A program made the position numbers and the translations under genes. From Mycobacterium sp. (GTDB taxonomy: Bacteria; Actinomycetota; Actinomycetes; Mycobacteriales; Mycobacteriaceae), in the NCBI GenBank assembly GCA_018882965.1, contig VEQY01000036.1:1-34238 (forward strand): a stretch of 34,238 nucleotides of DNA, read 5' to 3'. Below, piece by piece: positions 18,289 to 27,103 of this stretch. The notes beneath the pieces are model-generated. The model saw only the letters and a program-made list of their open reading frames with translations. It was not told the origin of the DNA and did no database searches. Within the stretch, counting starts at the first letter, position 1. Every line of letters starts with the position of its first letter.

Positions 18289-18531
18289 TCAGGACGCCGG
18301 CGCGCCGATACCGAAGCCGACCCGGCGGGAGTCCGCCGCACCGATCTCGACGTAGGTGACCTTGCTGGTCTGCACCAGGAACCGGCGGCCCTTGTCGTCG
18401 GTCAGGCTCAACACCCCGGAATCCGTGCCGGCCAGTGCGGTCCGCACCAGGTCCTCGACCTCGGCGGGCGTCTGGGAGCTGTTGAAGACCAGCTCGCGCG
18501 GGCTGTCCGAGACACCGATCTTGACCTCCAC
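18289..18531 (-). CDS. TB9.4 / DUF3107 small protein
   Basis: An 80-residue protein of the DUF3107 family, corresponding to Rv3208A (TB9.4), known as a T-cell antigen in M. tuberculosis. It has no signal peptide or membrane segment and reads as an alpha/beta fold with the conserved start VEVKIGVSDSPREL and end SRRVGFG. The biochemical role is unknown. GTG 18531 with AAAGGGG about 6 bases upstream is the best start; the frame remains open to 18654, but those residues do not belong to the family as I know it. Confidence 0.85.
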   Translation of the reverse strand: MEVKIGVSDSPRELVFNSSQTPAEVEDLVRTALAGTDSGVLSLTDDKGRRFLVQTSKVTYVEIGAADSRRVGFGIGAPAS

Positions 18532-18627
18532 ATCGGCCCCTTTCCGTTGGCGTGCGGCTGACAGCAGGCTAATCGACGTGTCGAGTGCGGCGCGGGCGAG
18601 CCGGTCCCGCCCGGCCAACACCGTGCT

Positions 18628-18660
18628 GACAAACACCGCGTCGTCGACAAACACCGCGTC
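18628..18660. repeat. Tandem 15-bp direct repeat upstream of TB9.4
   Basis: GACAAACACCGCGTC occurs twice, at 18628-18642 and 18646-18660, separated by GTC, so the period is 18 bases. It lies about 100 bases upstream of the TB9.4 start and just before the divergent MmpS-like gene region. Confidence 0.8.
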
Positions 18661-18723
18661 AAGCTGCGGTCACAGCATGACAACGGCTGCGTGCGGCACG
18701 CGCAGCCGGGGTGGTCGGGTCCC

Positions 18724-18735
18724 TAGCCTGGCCGG
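18724..18735 (+). promoter_or_regulatory. Leaderless-type -10 element of the MmpS-like gene
   Basis: TAGCCT (18724-18729) ends 6 bases before GTG 18736, which fits a transcript starting at the start codon. No -35 is recognisable. Confidence 0.4.
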
Positions 18736-19266
18736 GTGAGTGAGGACAGGGTGCCGACGGCGTGGCCCAGCGTGGCGCTGACCGCGATCGGCATGCTGGC
18801 CACCGCGATCGCCACCTCGCTGGTCATCCAGACCGGCGGGTCGGCCACCACCGTCGACACCGCCGCAGATCCCGCGCCGACACCCAAGCGCACCGTGGTG
18901 GCCACCGCCGGACCGGTGGCCGCGGCGCCCGGCGCAGAGGTTCCGGTGCTCGTGACCGCCACCGCCCAGGCGGGCGTCCAGCAGGCGCAGCCGCAGATCG
19001 ACTCCCGCGAATTCGTCTACACCATCGCCGGCAACCAGCGTCCCGACGACCCGGTCACCGTGGTCTACGCCGACGAGACCGGCGCGTTGCGCGTCGCCGA
19101 GAACGTCACCCTGCCCTGGACGCTGACGGTGGTGCCCACCCTGCCGGTCACCTACGTCACCGCCAACAGCACCGGAAGTCAGCTGAATTGCTGGATCACC
19201 GATGCCAGCGGCGCGACGGTCGTCTCGCAGACACGCTTCAGTCCCAGCACGACCTGCAACCACTGA
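18736..19266 (+). CDS. MmpS-like membrane-anchored protein (Rv3209-like)
   Basis: A 176-residue protein with an N-terminal membrane anchor (about residues 10-32), a Thr/Ala/Pro-rich linker (about 33-70) and a small external beta domain (about 85-176). The segment LPWTLTVVPTLPVTYVTANS followed by LNCWITDASGATVVSQ resembles the C-terminal domain of MmpS transport accessory proteins; Cys152 or so and a second Cys near the C-terminus could pair. No mmpL gene is adjacent, so a direct transport role is uncertain. The start is GTG 18736. Confidence 0.75.
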   Translation: MSEDRVPTAWPSVALTAIGMLATAIATSLVIQTGGSATTVDTAADPAPTPKRTVVATAGPVAAAPGAEVPVLVTATAQAGVQQAQPQIDSREFVYTIAGNQRPDDPVTVVYADETGALRVAENVTLPWTLTVVPTLPVTYVTANSTGSQLNCWITDASGATVVSQTRFSPSTTCNH

Positions 19267-19275
19267 GACGCGCGC

Positions 19276-20007
19276 TCAGGCCAGCCCGAGTTCGCGCATC
19301 CGCTCGTCGTGGGTCTTCTGCAGTTGATCGAAGAAGTCCGTGATCTGACCCAGACCTCCGCCGGCGAGCACCAGATCCACCAGTTCGTCATGGTCGGCCA
19401 GGACGTACTGCGCCTGCGTGATCGCCTCGCCCAGCAGCCGACGTGACCACAGCGCCAGCCGGCTGCGCTGCCTGCCGCTGGCGGTGACCGCCGAGCGGAC
19501 CTCGGCGACGACGAACTGGGAGTGGCCGGTCTCGGCGAGCACCGCGCGCACCACGTCGGCGATCTCGGCCGGCAGCGAATCCGCGATCGCCAGGTAGAGG
19601 TCGGCCGCGAGGGCGTCGCCGACGTACGTCTTGACCAACGCCTCGAGCCAGGTGCTCGGCGTGGTCAGCCGGTGGTACTGCTCCAGTGCGGGGGCGTAGC
19701 GGGTCATCGCCGGCAGCACGTCGACCCCGCGGGCCTGCAGGGTCTCCTGCAGCATCGCGAAGTGACCCATCTCGGCGGCCGCCATCCGCGCCATGTTGAT
19801 CCGCCCGCGCAGATCCGGCGACATCCGCGCCTCGTCGGTGAGCCGGTAGAACGCGGCCAGCTCGCCGTAGGCCAGCAGGGCGAAGAGCTCGTTGATGCCC
19901 GGGTGTTCCGCGGGGGCGGCCGGGGCTGCCGCCGGGGACACCGCCGGGGACACCGCCGGGGACACCACTGGGGACACCGCCGAGGATTGCCCGCTACCGC
20001 CCTCCAT
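19276..20007 (-). CDS. Ferritin-fold protein, MiaE-like (Rv3210c-like)
   Basis: A 243-residue protein with a low-complexity N-terminus (about 1-35) made of VSPA repeats, then an all-helical domain. Motifs LAYGELAAFYRL, AAAEMGHFAML (ExxH) and a second AETGHSQFVV (ExxH) match the di-iron four-helix bundle of the MiaE-like group; MiaE hydroxylates the modified adenosine 37 of tRNA. Both ExxH motifs are intact, so a di-iron oxygenase is plausible, but the substrate is unknown. ATG 20007 is chosen; an upstream in-frame start at 20028 is possible. It diverges from rhlE. Confidence 0.8.
   Translation of the reverse strand: MEGGSGQSSAVSPVVSPAVSPAVSPAAAPAAPAEHPGINELFALLAYGELAAFYRLTDEARMSPDLRGRINMARMAAAEMGHFAMLQETLQARGVDVLPAMTRYAPALEQYHRLTTPSTWLEALVKTYVGDALAADLYLAIADSLPAEIADVVRAVLAETGHSQFVVAEVRSAVTASGRQRSRLALWSRRLLGEAITQAQYVLADHDELVDLVLAGGGLGQITDFFDQLQKTHDERMRELGLA
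19934..19981. repeat. Four tandem 12-bp units inside the MiaE-like gene
   Basis: GGGGACACCGCC is repeated four times in register; units one, two and four are identical and unit three differs at the end (ACT for GCC). On the coding strand it gives a four-residue VSPA-type repeat in the disordered N-terminus. The number of units may vary between strains by slippage. Confidence 0.9.
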
Positions 20008-20058
20008 GCCCGACACTGTAGTCCGCACGCCGATCCGGGCTGGTCGGGCCGATCAGGG

Positions 20059-20215
20059 TATGATCATGACGAGAGCCGCACGGTTCTCACAGATTTTCAC
20101 TGGAAATGTGCGTGCACGGAGGCCCGCCCGTCAACGGCGCGGGGCCTGGGAATTCCTTCTTTCGGGACGTCACTCGTGCACGCGGGAAGCACGCGCGAGG
20201 AAACGACGGAAAACC
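20059..20215 (+). promoter_or_regulatory. rhlE promoter and long structured 5' leader
   Basis: TATGAT (20059-20064) is a good -10, which would start transcription near 20071 and give a leader of about 145 bases before the rhlE ATG. The leader has an outer stem pairing GCGTGCAC (20110-20117) with GTGCACGC (20176-20183). Within it is a hairpin pairing AGGCCCGC (20120-20127) with GCGGGGCCT (20139-20147) around one bulged G. Such a leader is unlike the short or absent leaders of most genes here. A role in control by RNA folding is inferred. Confidence 0.5.
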
Positions 20216-21694
<1,479 letters not shown>

Positions 21695-21703
21695 CGCGAG
21701 CCG

Positions 21704-22930
21704 ATGGTCAGACCCGAACGCCGAACCAGGGCCGATCTGGCAGCGGCGGCGGCGATCGTCGCGGTGGTCGCGGTGGTGATCGCGGCGTTCTGGTGGTTCA
21801 GTTCGGCCCGTGCGACGACCTACCGACCCGCGGACGGCGCGGCCCCCACGGTCACGTCCGCGGCGGCGGTTCCCCAGAACCTCACCCAACTGTGGACGGC
21901 GGCCAGCCCGAAAACCTCCGCGCCCATCCTGCTCGGCGCAACCGTGGTGACCGGCGACGGCAGCACGATGGCCGGACTCGACGCCCAGACCGGCGCGCAG
22001 CGCTGGCGCTATGCCCGTCGTGCCGAGTTGTGCGCGGTGTCCTACGTCTACGACCTGGCCGTCGCGGTCTACCCCGACCGCCGAGGATGCGGACAGGTCA
22101 GCGGCATCAAGGCGGACACCGGACGGCGCGGCCCGGCGCGCACCAGCTACGCCGACAACCAGGTGGTGGTGTCCTCCGACGGCACCGCGGTGCTGTCCTA
22201 CGGCCCGACCCGGCTGGAACTGTGGCGCTCGGACCTGGTGCGGATGCTGTCCTACGGCGAGACCGACGCCCGGGTCAAACCGGTCAACACCGGCCTGGGC
22301 CGCGGTTGCGCGCTGATGTCGGCGGCCGCCAGTGACAGCGCCGCTGCCGTGCTGGAGGTCTGCCCGGGCGGTAACCAGCTGGAGCTGAAACTGCTCACAC
22401 CCGCCAAGGAGGAGGACGAGCCCAACGCCAAGACGGTCGAACTGCCCGGGGTGGCGCCGGACTCCGATGCGCGCGTGATCGCCGTGGCGGGCACCACCAC
22501 CGCGGTCTACCTTCCCGTGCCCGAGCCGCGGGTCGCCGTCTACGACGACACCGGGACGCAGGTGTCGACGACCCCGCTGCGCGACGCCCCGAGCCTGCCG
22601 CCGACCGCCGCCGCGATGAGCCGCGCCGGGGACCGCTATACCTGGTGGACCGGCTCGGCGGTGCTGGTGTTCGACAGCGCGCTGGGGTTCCGCTACGCCA
22701 TCGAGGGCACCGAGGAAACCCGGCCGCTCGGCCCGGCGACGGAGATGGCCGGCAAGCTGCTGGTCCCGGTGGCCGCCGGGATCGCCGTGTACGACCCGTC
22801 CGACGCCGTGTTCGAGCGGCTGATCGCACTGAGCCACCCGCCGGGCACCGCGCCGGTGCTCCCGACCGCCGTCGGCTCGACCCTGATCGAGCAGCGCGGG
22901 CCGGCGCTGGCGGCGTTCGGTCCGCGCTGA
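21704..22930 (+). CDS. Membrane-anchored beta-propeller protein (Rv3212-like)
   Basis: A 408-residue protein with one N-terminal membrane helix (about 11-31) and a long external domain. Repeated blades resembling PQQ-type beta-propeller motifs are visible: GLDAQTGAQRWRY, GIKADTGRRG, AVYDDTGTQV, VFDSALGFRYAI and AVYDPSDAVFERLI. The catalytic or binding role is unknown. ATG 21704 follows rhlE closely, so both are probably co-transcribed, although nothing in the sequence links their functions. Four cysteines in the propeller (near residues 109, 127, 204 and 222) may form disulfides outside the membrane. Confidence 0.85.
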   Translation: MVRPERRTRADLAAAAAIVAVVAVVIAAFWWFSSARATTYRPADGAAPTVTSAAAVPQNLTQLWTAASPKTSAPILLGATVVTGDGSTMAGLDAQTGAQRWRYARRAELCAVSYVYDLAVAVYPDRRGCGQVSGIKADTGRRGPARTSYADNQVVVSSDGTAVLSYGPTRLELWRSDLVRMLSYGETDARVKPVNTGLGRGCALMSAAASDSAAAVLEVCPGGNQLELKLLTPAKEEDEPNAKTVELPGVAPDSDARVIAVAGTTTAVYLPVPEPRVAVYDDTGTQVSTTPLRDAPSLPPTAAAMSRAGDRYTWWTGSAVLVFDSALGFRYAIEGTEETRPLGPATEMAGKLLVPVAAGIAVYDPSDAVFERLIALSHPPGTAPVLPTAVGSTLIEQRGPALAAFGPR

Positions 22931-22939
22931 GATCCGAGA

Positions 22940-23743
22940 CTAGAACTCGGGGCTGAAGGTGGGCAGCCGCTTACCCGACCGCCACAGCGCCAGCAGCGCG
23001 GCGGCCAGGTCGCGGTAGGCCGCGGCACCTTTGTTCTTACGCCCCGCCAACACCGACGACCCCGATGCGCTGGCCTCGGCGAAACGCACCGTGCGCGGAA
23101 TGGGCGGTGCCAGCACCGCCAACTCGTAACGGTCGGCGACGTCGAAGAGCACATCGCGGCTGTGGGTGGTGCGCGCGTCGTAGAGGGTGGGCAGCGCGCC
23201 GAGCAACTCCAACGCGGGGTTGGTGATCTGCTGCACGTCGACGATGGTGCGCAGGAACTGGCCCACCCCGCGATGCGCCAGCGTCTCGCACTGCAGCGGG
23301 ACGATCACCTGATCGGCCGCGGTCAGGCCGTTGAGCGTGAGCACACCCAGCGACGGCGGGCAGTCGATGATCACCACGTCGAAGTCGCCGGTGATCTTGT
23401 CCAGCGCGCGCTTGAGCGCGTACTCGCGGCCGGCCCGCATCAGCAGCATCGCCTCGGCGCCGGCGAGGTCGATGTTGGCGGGCAGCAGGGTCATTCCCTC
23501 GGGCGTGTCGACCAGGGCAGCACTCGGTTCGACCTCGCCGAGCAGCACCTCGTGCACCGACACCGGCAGCTTGTCGGGCTCGGTCCCCAGCGAGAACGTC
23601 AGACAGCCCTGCGGGTCGAGGTCCACCAGCAGCACACGCTGGCCCTCGTCGACGAACGCAGCCCCCAGTGACGCGACGGTGGTCGTCTTGGCCACTCCGC
23701 CCTTCTGGTTGGCCACGGCCAGAACTCGGGTCACACCGACCAT
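22940..23743 (-). CDS. ParA/MinD-family ATPase (Soj-like)
   Basis: A 267-residue ATPase matching Rv3213c. The deviant Walker A KGGVAKTT has both the signature Lys14 and Lys20. Walker A' is LLVDLDPQG, and Walker B is VVIIDCPPSLG. The length and motifs fit the chromosomal ParA/Soj group without an N-terminal DNA-binding domain. No parB gene is next to it, and the main parAB locus of mycobacteria lies near oriC, so this is a second, orphan ParA whose cargo is unknown. ATG 23743 is chosen, with GTG 23734 as alternative. It diverges from gpm2 with only 29 bases between. Confidence 0.9.
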   Translation of the reverse strand: MVGVTRVLAVANQKGGVAKTTTVASLGAAFVDEGQRVLLVDLDPQGCLTFSLGTEPDKLPVSVHEVLLGEVEPSAALVDTPEGMTLLPANIDLAGAEAMLLMRAGREYALKRALDKITGDFDVVIIDCPPSLGVLTLNGLTAADQVIVPLQCETLAHRGVGQFLRTIVDVQQITNPALELLGALPTLYDARTTHSRDVLFDVADRYELAVLAPPIPRTVRFAEASASGSSVLAGRKNKGAAAYRDLAAALLALWRSGKRLPTFSPEF

Positions 23744-23772
23744 CCTGTCAGGTTCGGGCAGAATCGGTGAGC

Positions 23773-24363
23773 GTGGGCATCGGCAATCATCGTCTGGTTC
23801 TGCTGCGGCACGGCGAAACCGAATGGTCGCGCAACGGCAAGCACACCGGGCGCACCGATCTGGAGCTGACCGATCTCGGCCGGGAGCAGGCCCGCGCGGC
23901 CGCACCGATGCTCGAGCGCCTCAAGCTGGAGAACCCGCTGGTGGTCAGCAGCCCGCGTCGGCGCGCGGTGGCCACCGCCGAACTGGCCGGGCTCAGCGTC
24001 GACGAGGTGTCCCCGATGCTGGCCGAATGGGATTACGGCGACTACGAGGGGCTGACCACCCATGAGATCCGCACCACCAGTCCGGGCTGGCTGCTGTGGA
24101 CCTACGGCTGTCCCGGCGGCGAGAGCGTCGACGCGGTCAGCATGCGCGCCGACCAGGCGGTGTCCTACGGCATGGACCACATGGTCGACCGCGACGTGGT
24201 GTTCGTCGGTCACGGCCACTTCTCCCGCGCGGTGGTGACCCGCTGGGTCGAACAGCCGCTGCGCGAGGGCGCGCGCTACGGGTTCGCGACCGCCGCGCTG
24301 GCGGTGTGCGGCTTCGAGTACGGGCTGCGTCAGCTCTCGGCGCTGGGCCTGACCGGCCAGTGA
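23773..24363 (+). CDS. gpm2: Histidine phosphatase, Gpm2-like acid phosphatase
   Basis: Phosphoglycerate-mutase superfamily protein of 196 residues (Rv3214). The phosphohistidine motif LLRHGETEWS and the second catalytic His in VGHGHFSRAV are intact. Rv3214 was annotated as a mutase, but the protein was shown to act as a broad acid phosphatase; the same is assumed here. GTG 23773 is preferred because it gives the family-like start and lies 8 bases after CAGAAT (23759-23764), a -10 candidate; GTG 23767 is an alternative. entC begins inside its stop (GTGA), so it heads a four-gene unit. Confidence 0.88.
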   Translation: MGIGNHRLVLLRHGETEWSRNGKHTGRTDLELTDLGREQARAAAPMLERLKLENPLVVSSPRRRAVATAELAGLSVDEVSPMLAEWDYGDYEGLTTHEIRTTSPGWLLWTYGCPGGESVDAVSMRADQAVSYGMDHMVDRDVVFVGHGHFSRAVVTRWVEQPLREGARYGFATAALAVCGFEYGLRQLSALGLTGQ

Positions 24364-25442
24364 CGACTGCGACGCCCTTCATCCTGACCGGCCCGGCCGG
24401 AACCCTTGTGGCAGAGGGAGTTCAGAACACCTACGACGACGTGGCTGCGGCAGCCCGTGCGTTACGGGACGGTGCCGCCGAATTGGTGGTCGGCGCGTTG
24501 CCCTTTGATCTGCGCGACGCCGCCGCCCTGCTGACACCGCAGCGGGTTCACCACACCCTGCCGCTGCCCGGCGATGCCGACTTGCCGACGGTACGGATCG
24601 AGACGTTACTGCCCGACCTCACCGTCCACCGCAGGCGCGTACAGACGGCGCTTGACCGGCTTCGCGATCCGGCAAACCCTTTGCAGAAAGTGGTCCTGGC
24701 GCGCGCGCTGCGACTCGCCGCCGACGGCCCGATGGATCCGCTGCTGATCCTGCACCGGCTGATCGAGTCCGATCCGGCCGCATTCGCCTACCTGGCCGAC
24801 CTCTCCCCCGCCGGCTATGCCGGCACCGCCCTGGTCGGGGCCAGCCCGGAGCTACTGGTGGCCCGTCGGGGCGAGCAGGTGACCTGCCGTCCGTTCGCCG
24901 GCTCCGCGCCGCGCTCGGCGGACCCGCGCGCCGATGCCGATGCCGCTGCAGCATTGGCCGCGTCGGCGAAGGACCGTCACGAACACCAACTGGTGGTCGA
25001 CACCATGAGATCGTGTTTGGAGCCACTGTGCGATCACCTCGAGGTGGCCGCCGAGCCGGAACTGAGCAGCACCGCGGCCCTGTGGCACCTGAGCACACCG
25101 ATCCGCGGGACGCTGCGCCAGTCCTCAACCACCGCAATGGATCTCGCTCTCGCGCTGCATCCCACACCCGCCGTGGGCGGCGTACCGACCGCGGCAGCGA
25201 TCACTCTGATCGACGAACTCGAGGGCGGGCGTGGCTTCTACGCCGGAGCCGTCGGCTGGTGCGATGCCGCGGGCGACGGCCGCTGGGTGGTGGCGATCCG
25301 GGGCGCGGAACTCTCCGCCGACCGGCGTTGCGCACTGGCGCGCGCCGGTGGCGGGGTCGTCGCGGAATCCGACGCCGACGACGAGGTCGCCGAGACGACC
25401 ACCAAGTTCCGAACCATCCTGTCCGCGCTGGAGGTGAGCTGA
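24360..25442 (+). CDS. entC: Isochorismate synthase
   Basis: Chorismate-utilising enzyme of 360 residues (Rv3215), expected to convert chorismate to isochorismate for menaquinone or siderophore precursor synthesis. Core motifs of the family are present: NPLQKVVLARAL with the catalytic Lys, PFAGSAPRS, DRHEHQLVVD, STPIRG, LHPTPAVGGVPTAAA and ERRGFYAG-type sequence here as GGRGFYAGAVGW. The GTG start overlaps the gpm2 stop by 4 bases. No iron-box-like palindrome is visible upstream, and no other siderophore genes are near, so the pathway is not decided by context. Confidence 0.9.
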   Translation: MTTATPFILTGPAGTLVAEGVQNTYDDVAAAARALRDGAAELVVGALPFDLRDAAALLTPQRVHHTLPLPGDADLPTVRIETLLPDLTVHRRRVQTALDRLRDPANPLQKVVLARALRLAADGPMDPLLILHRLIESDPAAFAYLADLSPAGYAGTALVGASPELLVARRGEQVTCRPFAGSAPRSADPRADADAAAALAASAKDRHEHQLVVDTMRSCLEPLCDHLEVAAEPELSSTAALWHLSTPIRGTLRQSSTTAMDLALALHPTPAVGGVPTAAAITLIDELEGGRGFYAGAVGWCDAAGDGRWVVAIRGAELSADRRCALARAGGGVVAESDADDEVAETTTKFRTILSALEVS

Positions 25443-25946
25443 GTGCCGTCGCGAACCTCGACCGAGATCCGACCCGCCCGCCCCGGCGACGAGCCGGAGA
25501 TCGTGGCGATGATCCACGAGCTGGCCGCCTTCGAACACGCTTCGGATCAGTGCACGGTCACCGAAAACCAGATCACCGCAGCGCTTTTCGGCGACGACGG
25601 CCCGGCGTCCTGCCTCATCGCCGACGTGGACGGGAACATCGCGGCGATGGCGCTGTGGTTCCGCAGCTTCTCCACCTGGGACGGGGTGGCGGGTATCCAC
25701 CTGGAGGACCTGTTCGTCCGCGAACGCTTCCGCCGCCGCGGTCTGGCCCGCAGCATGCTGGCCACCCTGGCCGACGAGTGCGTGCAGCGCGGCTACACGC
25801 GACTGTCCTGGGCGGTGCTGGAATGGAACTCCGACGCGATAGACCTCTATGACCGCGTAGGCGCCGTACCGATGCGCGAGTGGATCACCTATCGGGTGTC
25901 CGGCCCGACACTGGCCGCACTCGCGCTGGAGCGACCCGGAGGCTGA
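25443..25946 (+). CDS. GNAT-family N-acetyltransferase
   Basis: A 167-residue acetyltransferase (Rv3216-like). The acetyl-CoA loop is in LEDLFVRERFRRRGLARSMLATLADE (R/Q-x-x-G-x-G/A motif A), with WNSDAIDLYDRVGAVPMREWITYRV forming motif B. The arrangement, with WDGVAGIHLEDLFV before motif A, resembles spermidine/diamine acetyltransferases, so a polyamine or small amine is a possible substrate. The GTG start comes right after the entC TGA. The next gene starts 4 bases after its stop. Confidence 0.85.
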   Translation: MPSRTSTEIRPARPGDEPEIVAMIHELAAFEHASDQCTVTENQITAALFGDDGPASCLIADVDGNIAAMALWFRSFSTWDGVAGIHLEDLFVRERFRRRGLARSMLATLADECVQRGYTRLSWAVLEWNSDAIDLYDRVGAVPMREWITYRVSGPTLAALALERPGG

Positions 25947-25949
25947 GCG

Positions 25950-26693
25950 GTGAGCACACCGGAGAACGCATGGATGGCGCGCTCGCTGGCAGCGCTGGCC
26001 ACCGACCGCGCGCATGTCGGCGACAGTGCTGGGGCGCTGCAGGCGGCCGAACGTCTGGTCGCCAGCTGCGCGGCCGACCCGGCCGCCGAGGGGCGCTCGT
26101 TCGTCTCGGGGGCGCTGGTCGATCTGGCCATCGCGCTGCAGCAGTCCGGCGACCCCGCCGCGGCGGTCACGGTGGGTAACCGCCTGGACACCGCGTTCGG
26201 CGACCGGCACGACCCGGCCGTGCGCACCGACCTGGCGCGCGGGCTGCACAACCTGGCTCTGCATCGGGCCGAGGCCGGGGACCTGCCCGGAGCCATCCAC
26301 GCGGGCACCCGGCTGGCCTGGGAGTTCAGCGCCGACACCGACCCGGTGATCCGCGAGGCGGTGGCCCGGGGCATGCGCAACCTGGCCATCGACCAGGCCA
26401 CGGCCGGTGACCTGACCACGGCCATCGCCACCGCCGAGCAGCTGGCCGAGCGCTACGGCGCCGACATCGCGACACCGGTACGGACCGCGGTGGCGGGGGC
26501 GATGGTGAATCTGGCCGACCACCTGACCCGCGCGGGCCGGCAAGACGACGCGGTGGCGGCCGGCGAGCGGCTCATCGCGATGTTCGGCTCCGACACCGAC
26601 GCCGCGGTGCAGCAGTGCGTGCAGCGGGTCCGCGGCAGCGCCGGCGACGCCGACGGGCCGCACACCCTGTCGGAGTTCCTCGGCGGCGACTAA
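25950..26693 (+). CDS. Helical-repeat (TPR-like) protein with exact 43-residue period
   Basis: A 247-residue Ala-rich protein without signal or membrane segment. Glycines at 24, 67, 110, 153 and 196, each starting a GD or GR turn, recur at exactly 43 residues. Each unit contains an AAxxAxRL-type helix, then an aspartate-rich turn (FGDRHDP, FSADTDP, YGADIAT, FGSDTDA) and a helix of the type VARGMxNLAxxxxxAGD. This reads as a solenoid of about five two-helix units, longer than the 34-residue TPR and close to the 42-residue kinesin-light-chain type. A protein-binding scaffold is likely; the partner is unknown. It is last in the gpm2-entC-acetyltransferase unit. I recall no counterpart at this locus in M. 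tuberculosis. Its TAA stop interlocks with the convergent gene's TAG. Confidence 0.85.
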   Translation: MSTPENAWMARSLAALATDRAHVGDSAGALQAAERLVASCAADPAAEGRSFVSGALVDLAIALQQSGDPAAAVTVGNRLDTAFGDRHDPAVRTDLARGLHNLALHRAEAGDLPGAIHAGTRLAWEFSADTDPVIREAVARGMRNLAIDQATAGDLTTAIATAEQLAERYGADIATPVRTAVAGAMVNLADHLTRAGRQDDAVAAGERLIAMFGSDTDAAVQQCVQRVRGSAGDADGPHTLSEFLGGD

Positions 26694-27079
26694 CCGTCGC
26701 TGCGGGTAAGCCAGCGCAGCGTGGTCGGGCTGAACAGCAGCGCCAGCACCGCGACCGACAGCGCCGCGACCGGTATCGCGTAGGGCCAGCGGTGCGATCC
26801 GACCCCGGCGTACCACGTCACCGGCAGGATCAGCAGCTGGGTGAACACCGCCAGCCCGCGTCCCCACCGATGCCCGCGCCACAGCGCCCACCCCGCAGCC
26901 GCCACCGCCAGCCCGATGATCATGAACCAGGCCGCGTTGCCGAACCCGCTGACGATGCGCTGATCGACGCCCTCCAGACCGCGGATCAGATACACCACCG
27001 CGGCGGCCAGCCCGACCGTGCCCTGCAGCCCCACCAGGGCCGCGGCAACCCGCACCGGGACCGGCGGCAAAGAACCCAT
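26690..27079 (-). CDS. Small integral membrane protein (Rv3217c-like)
   Basis: A 129-residue protein with four hydrophobic helices at about residues 10-29, 46-64, 76-92 and 99-116, and short polar loops. The function is unknown. ATG 27079 lies 6 bases after a -10-like TAGGCT on the minus strand, suggesting a leaderless mRNA. It diverges from the lipid kinase and converges with the 43-residue-repeat gene, sharing the four bases CTAA at the stops. Confidence 0.8.
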   Translation of the reverse strand: MGSLPPVPVRVAAALVGLQGTVGLAAAVVYLIRGLEGVDQRIVSGFGNAAWFMIIGLAVAAAGWALWRGHRWGRGLAVFTQLLILPVTWYAGVGSHRWPYAIPVAALSVAVLALLFSPTTLRWLTRSDG

Positions 27080-27084
27080 GCGCT

Positions 27085-27096
27085 GAGCCTAGGCTC
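27085..27096. promoter_or_regulatory. Palindromic divergent promoter
   Basis: GAGCCTAGGCTC is a perfect 12-base palindrome. It provides TAGGCT as a -10 hexamer on both strands: at 27090-27095 for the lipid kinase (8 bases before ATG 27104) and at 27086-27091 on the minus strand for the membrane protein (6 bases before ATG 27079). Only 24 bases separate the genes. Confidence 0.5.
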
Positions 27097-27103
27097 GACG
27101 GCG

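Noticed and set aside
18532..18654. N-terminal extension of TB9.4 to an ATG at 18654
   Set aside because: The added residues cross the direct repeat and are not part of the DUF3107 family start; the GTG at 18531 has a ribosome-binding site.
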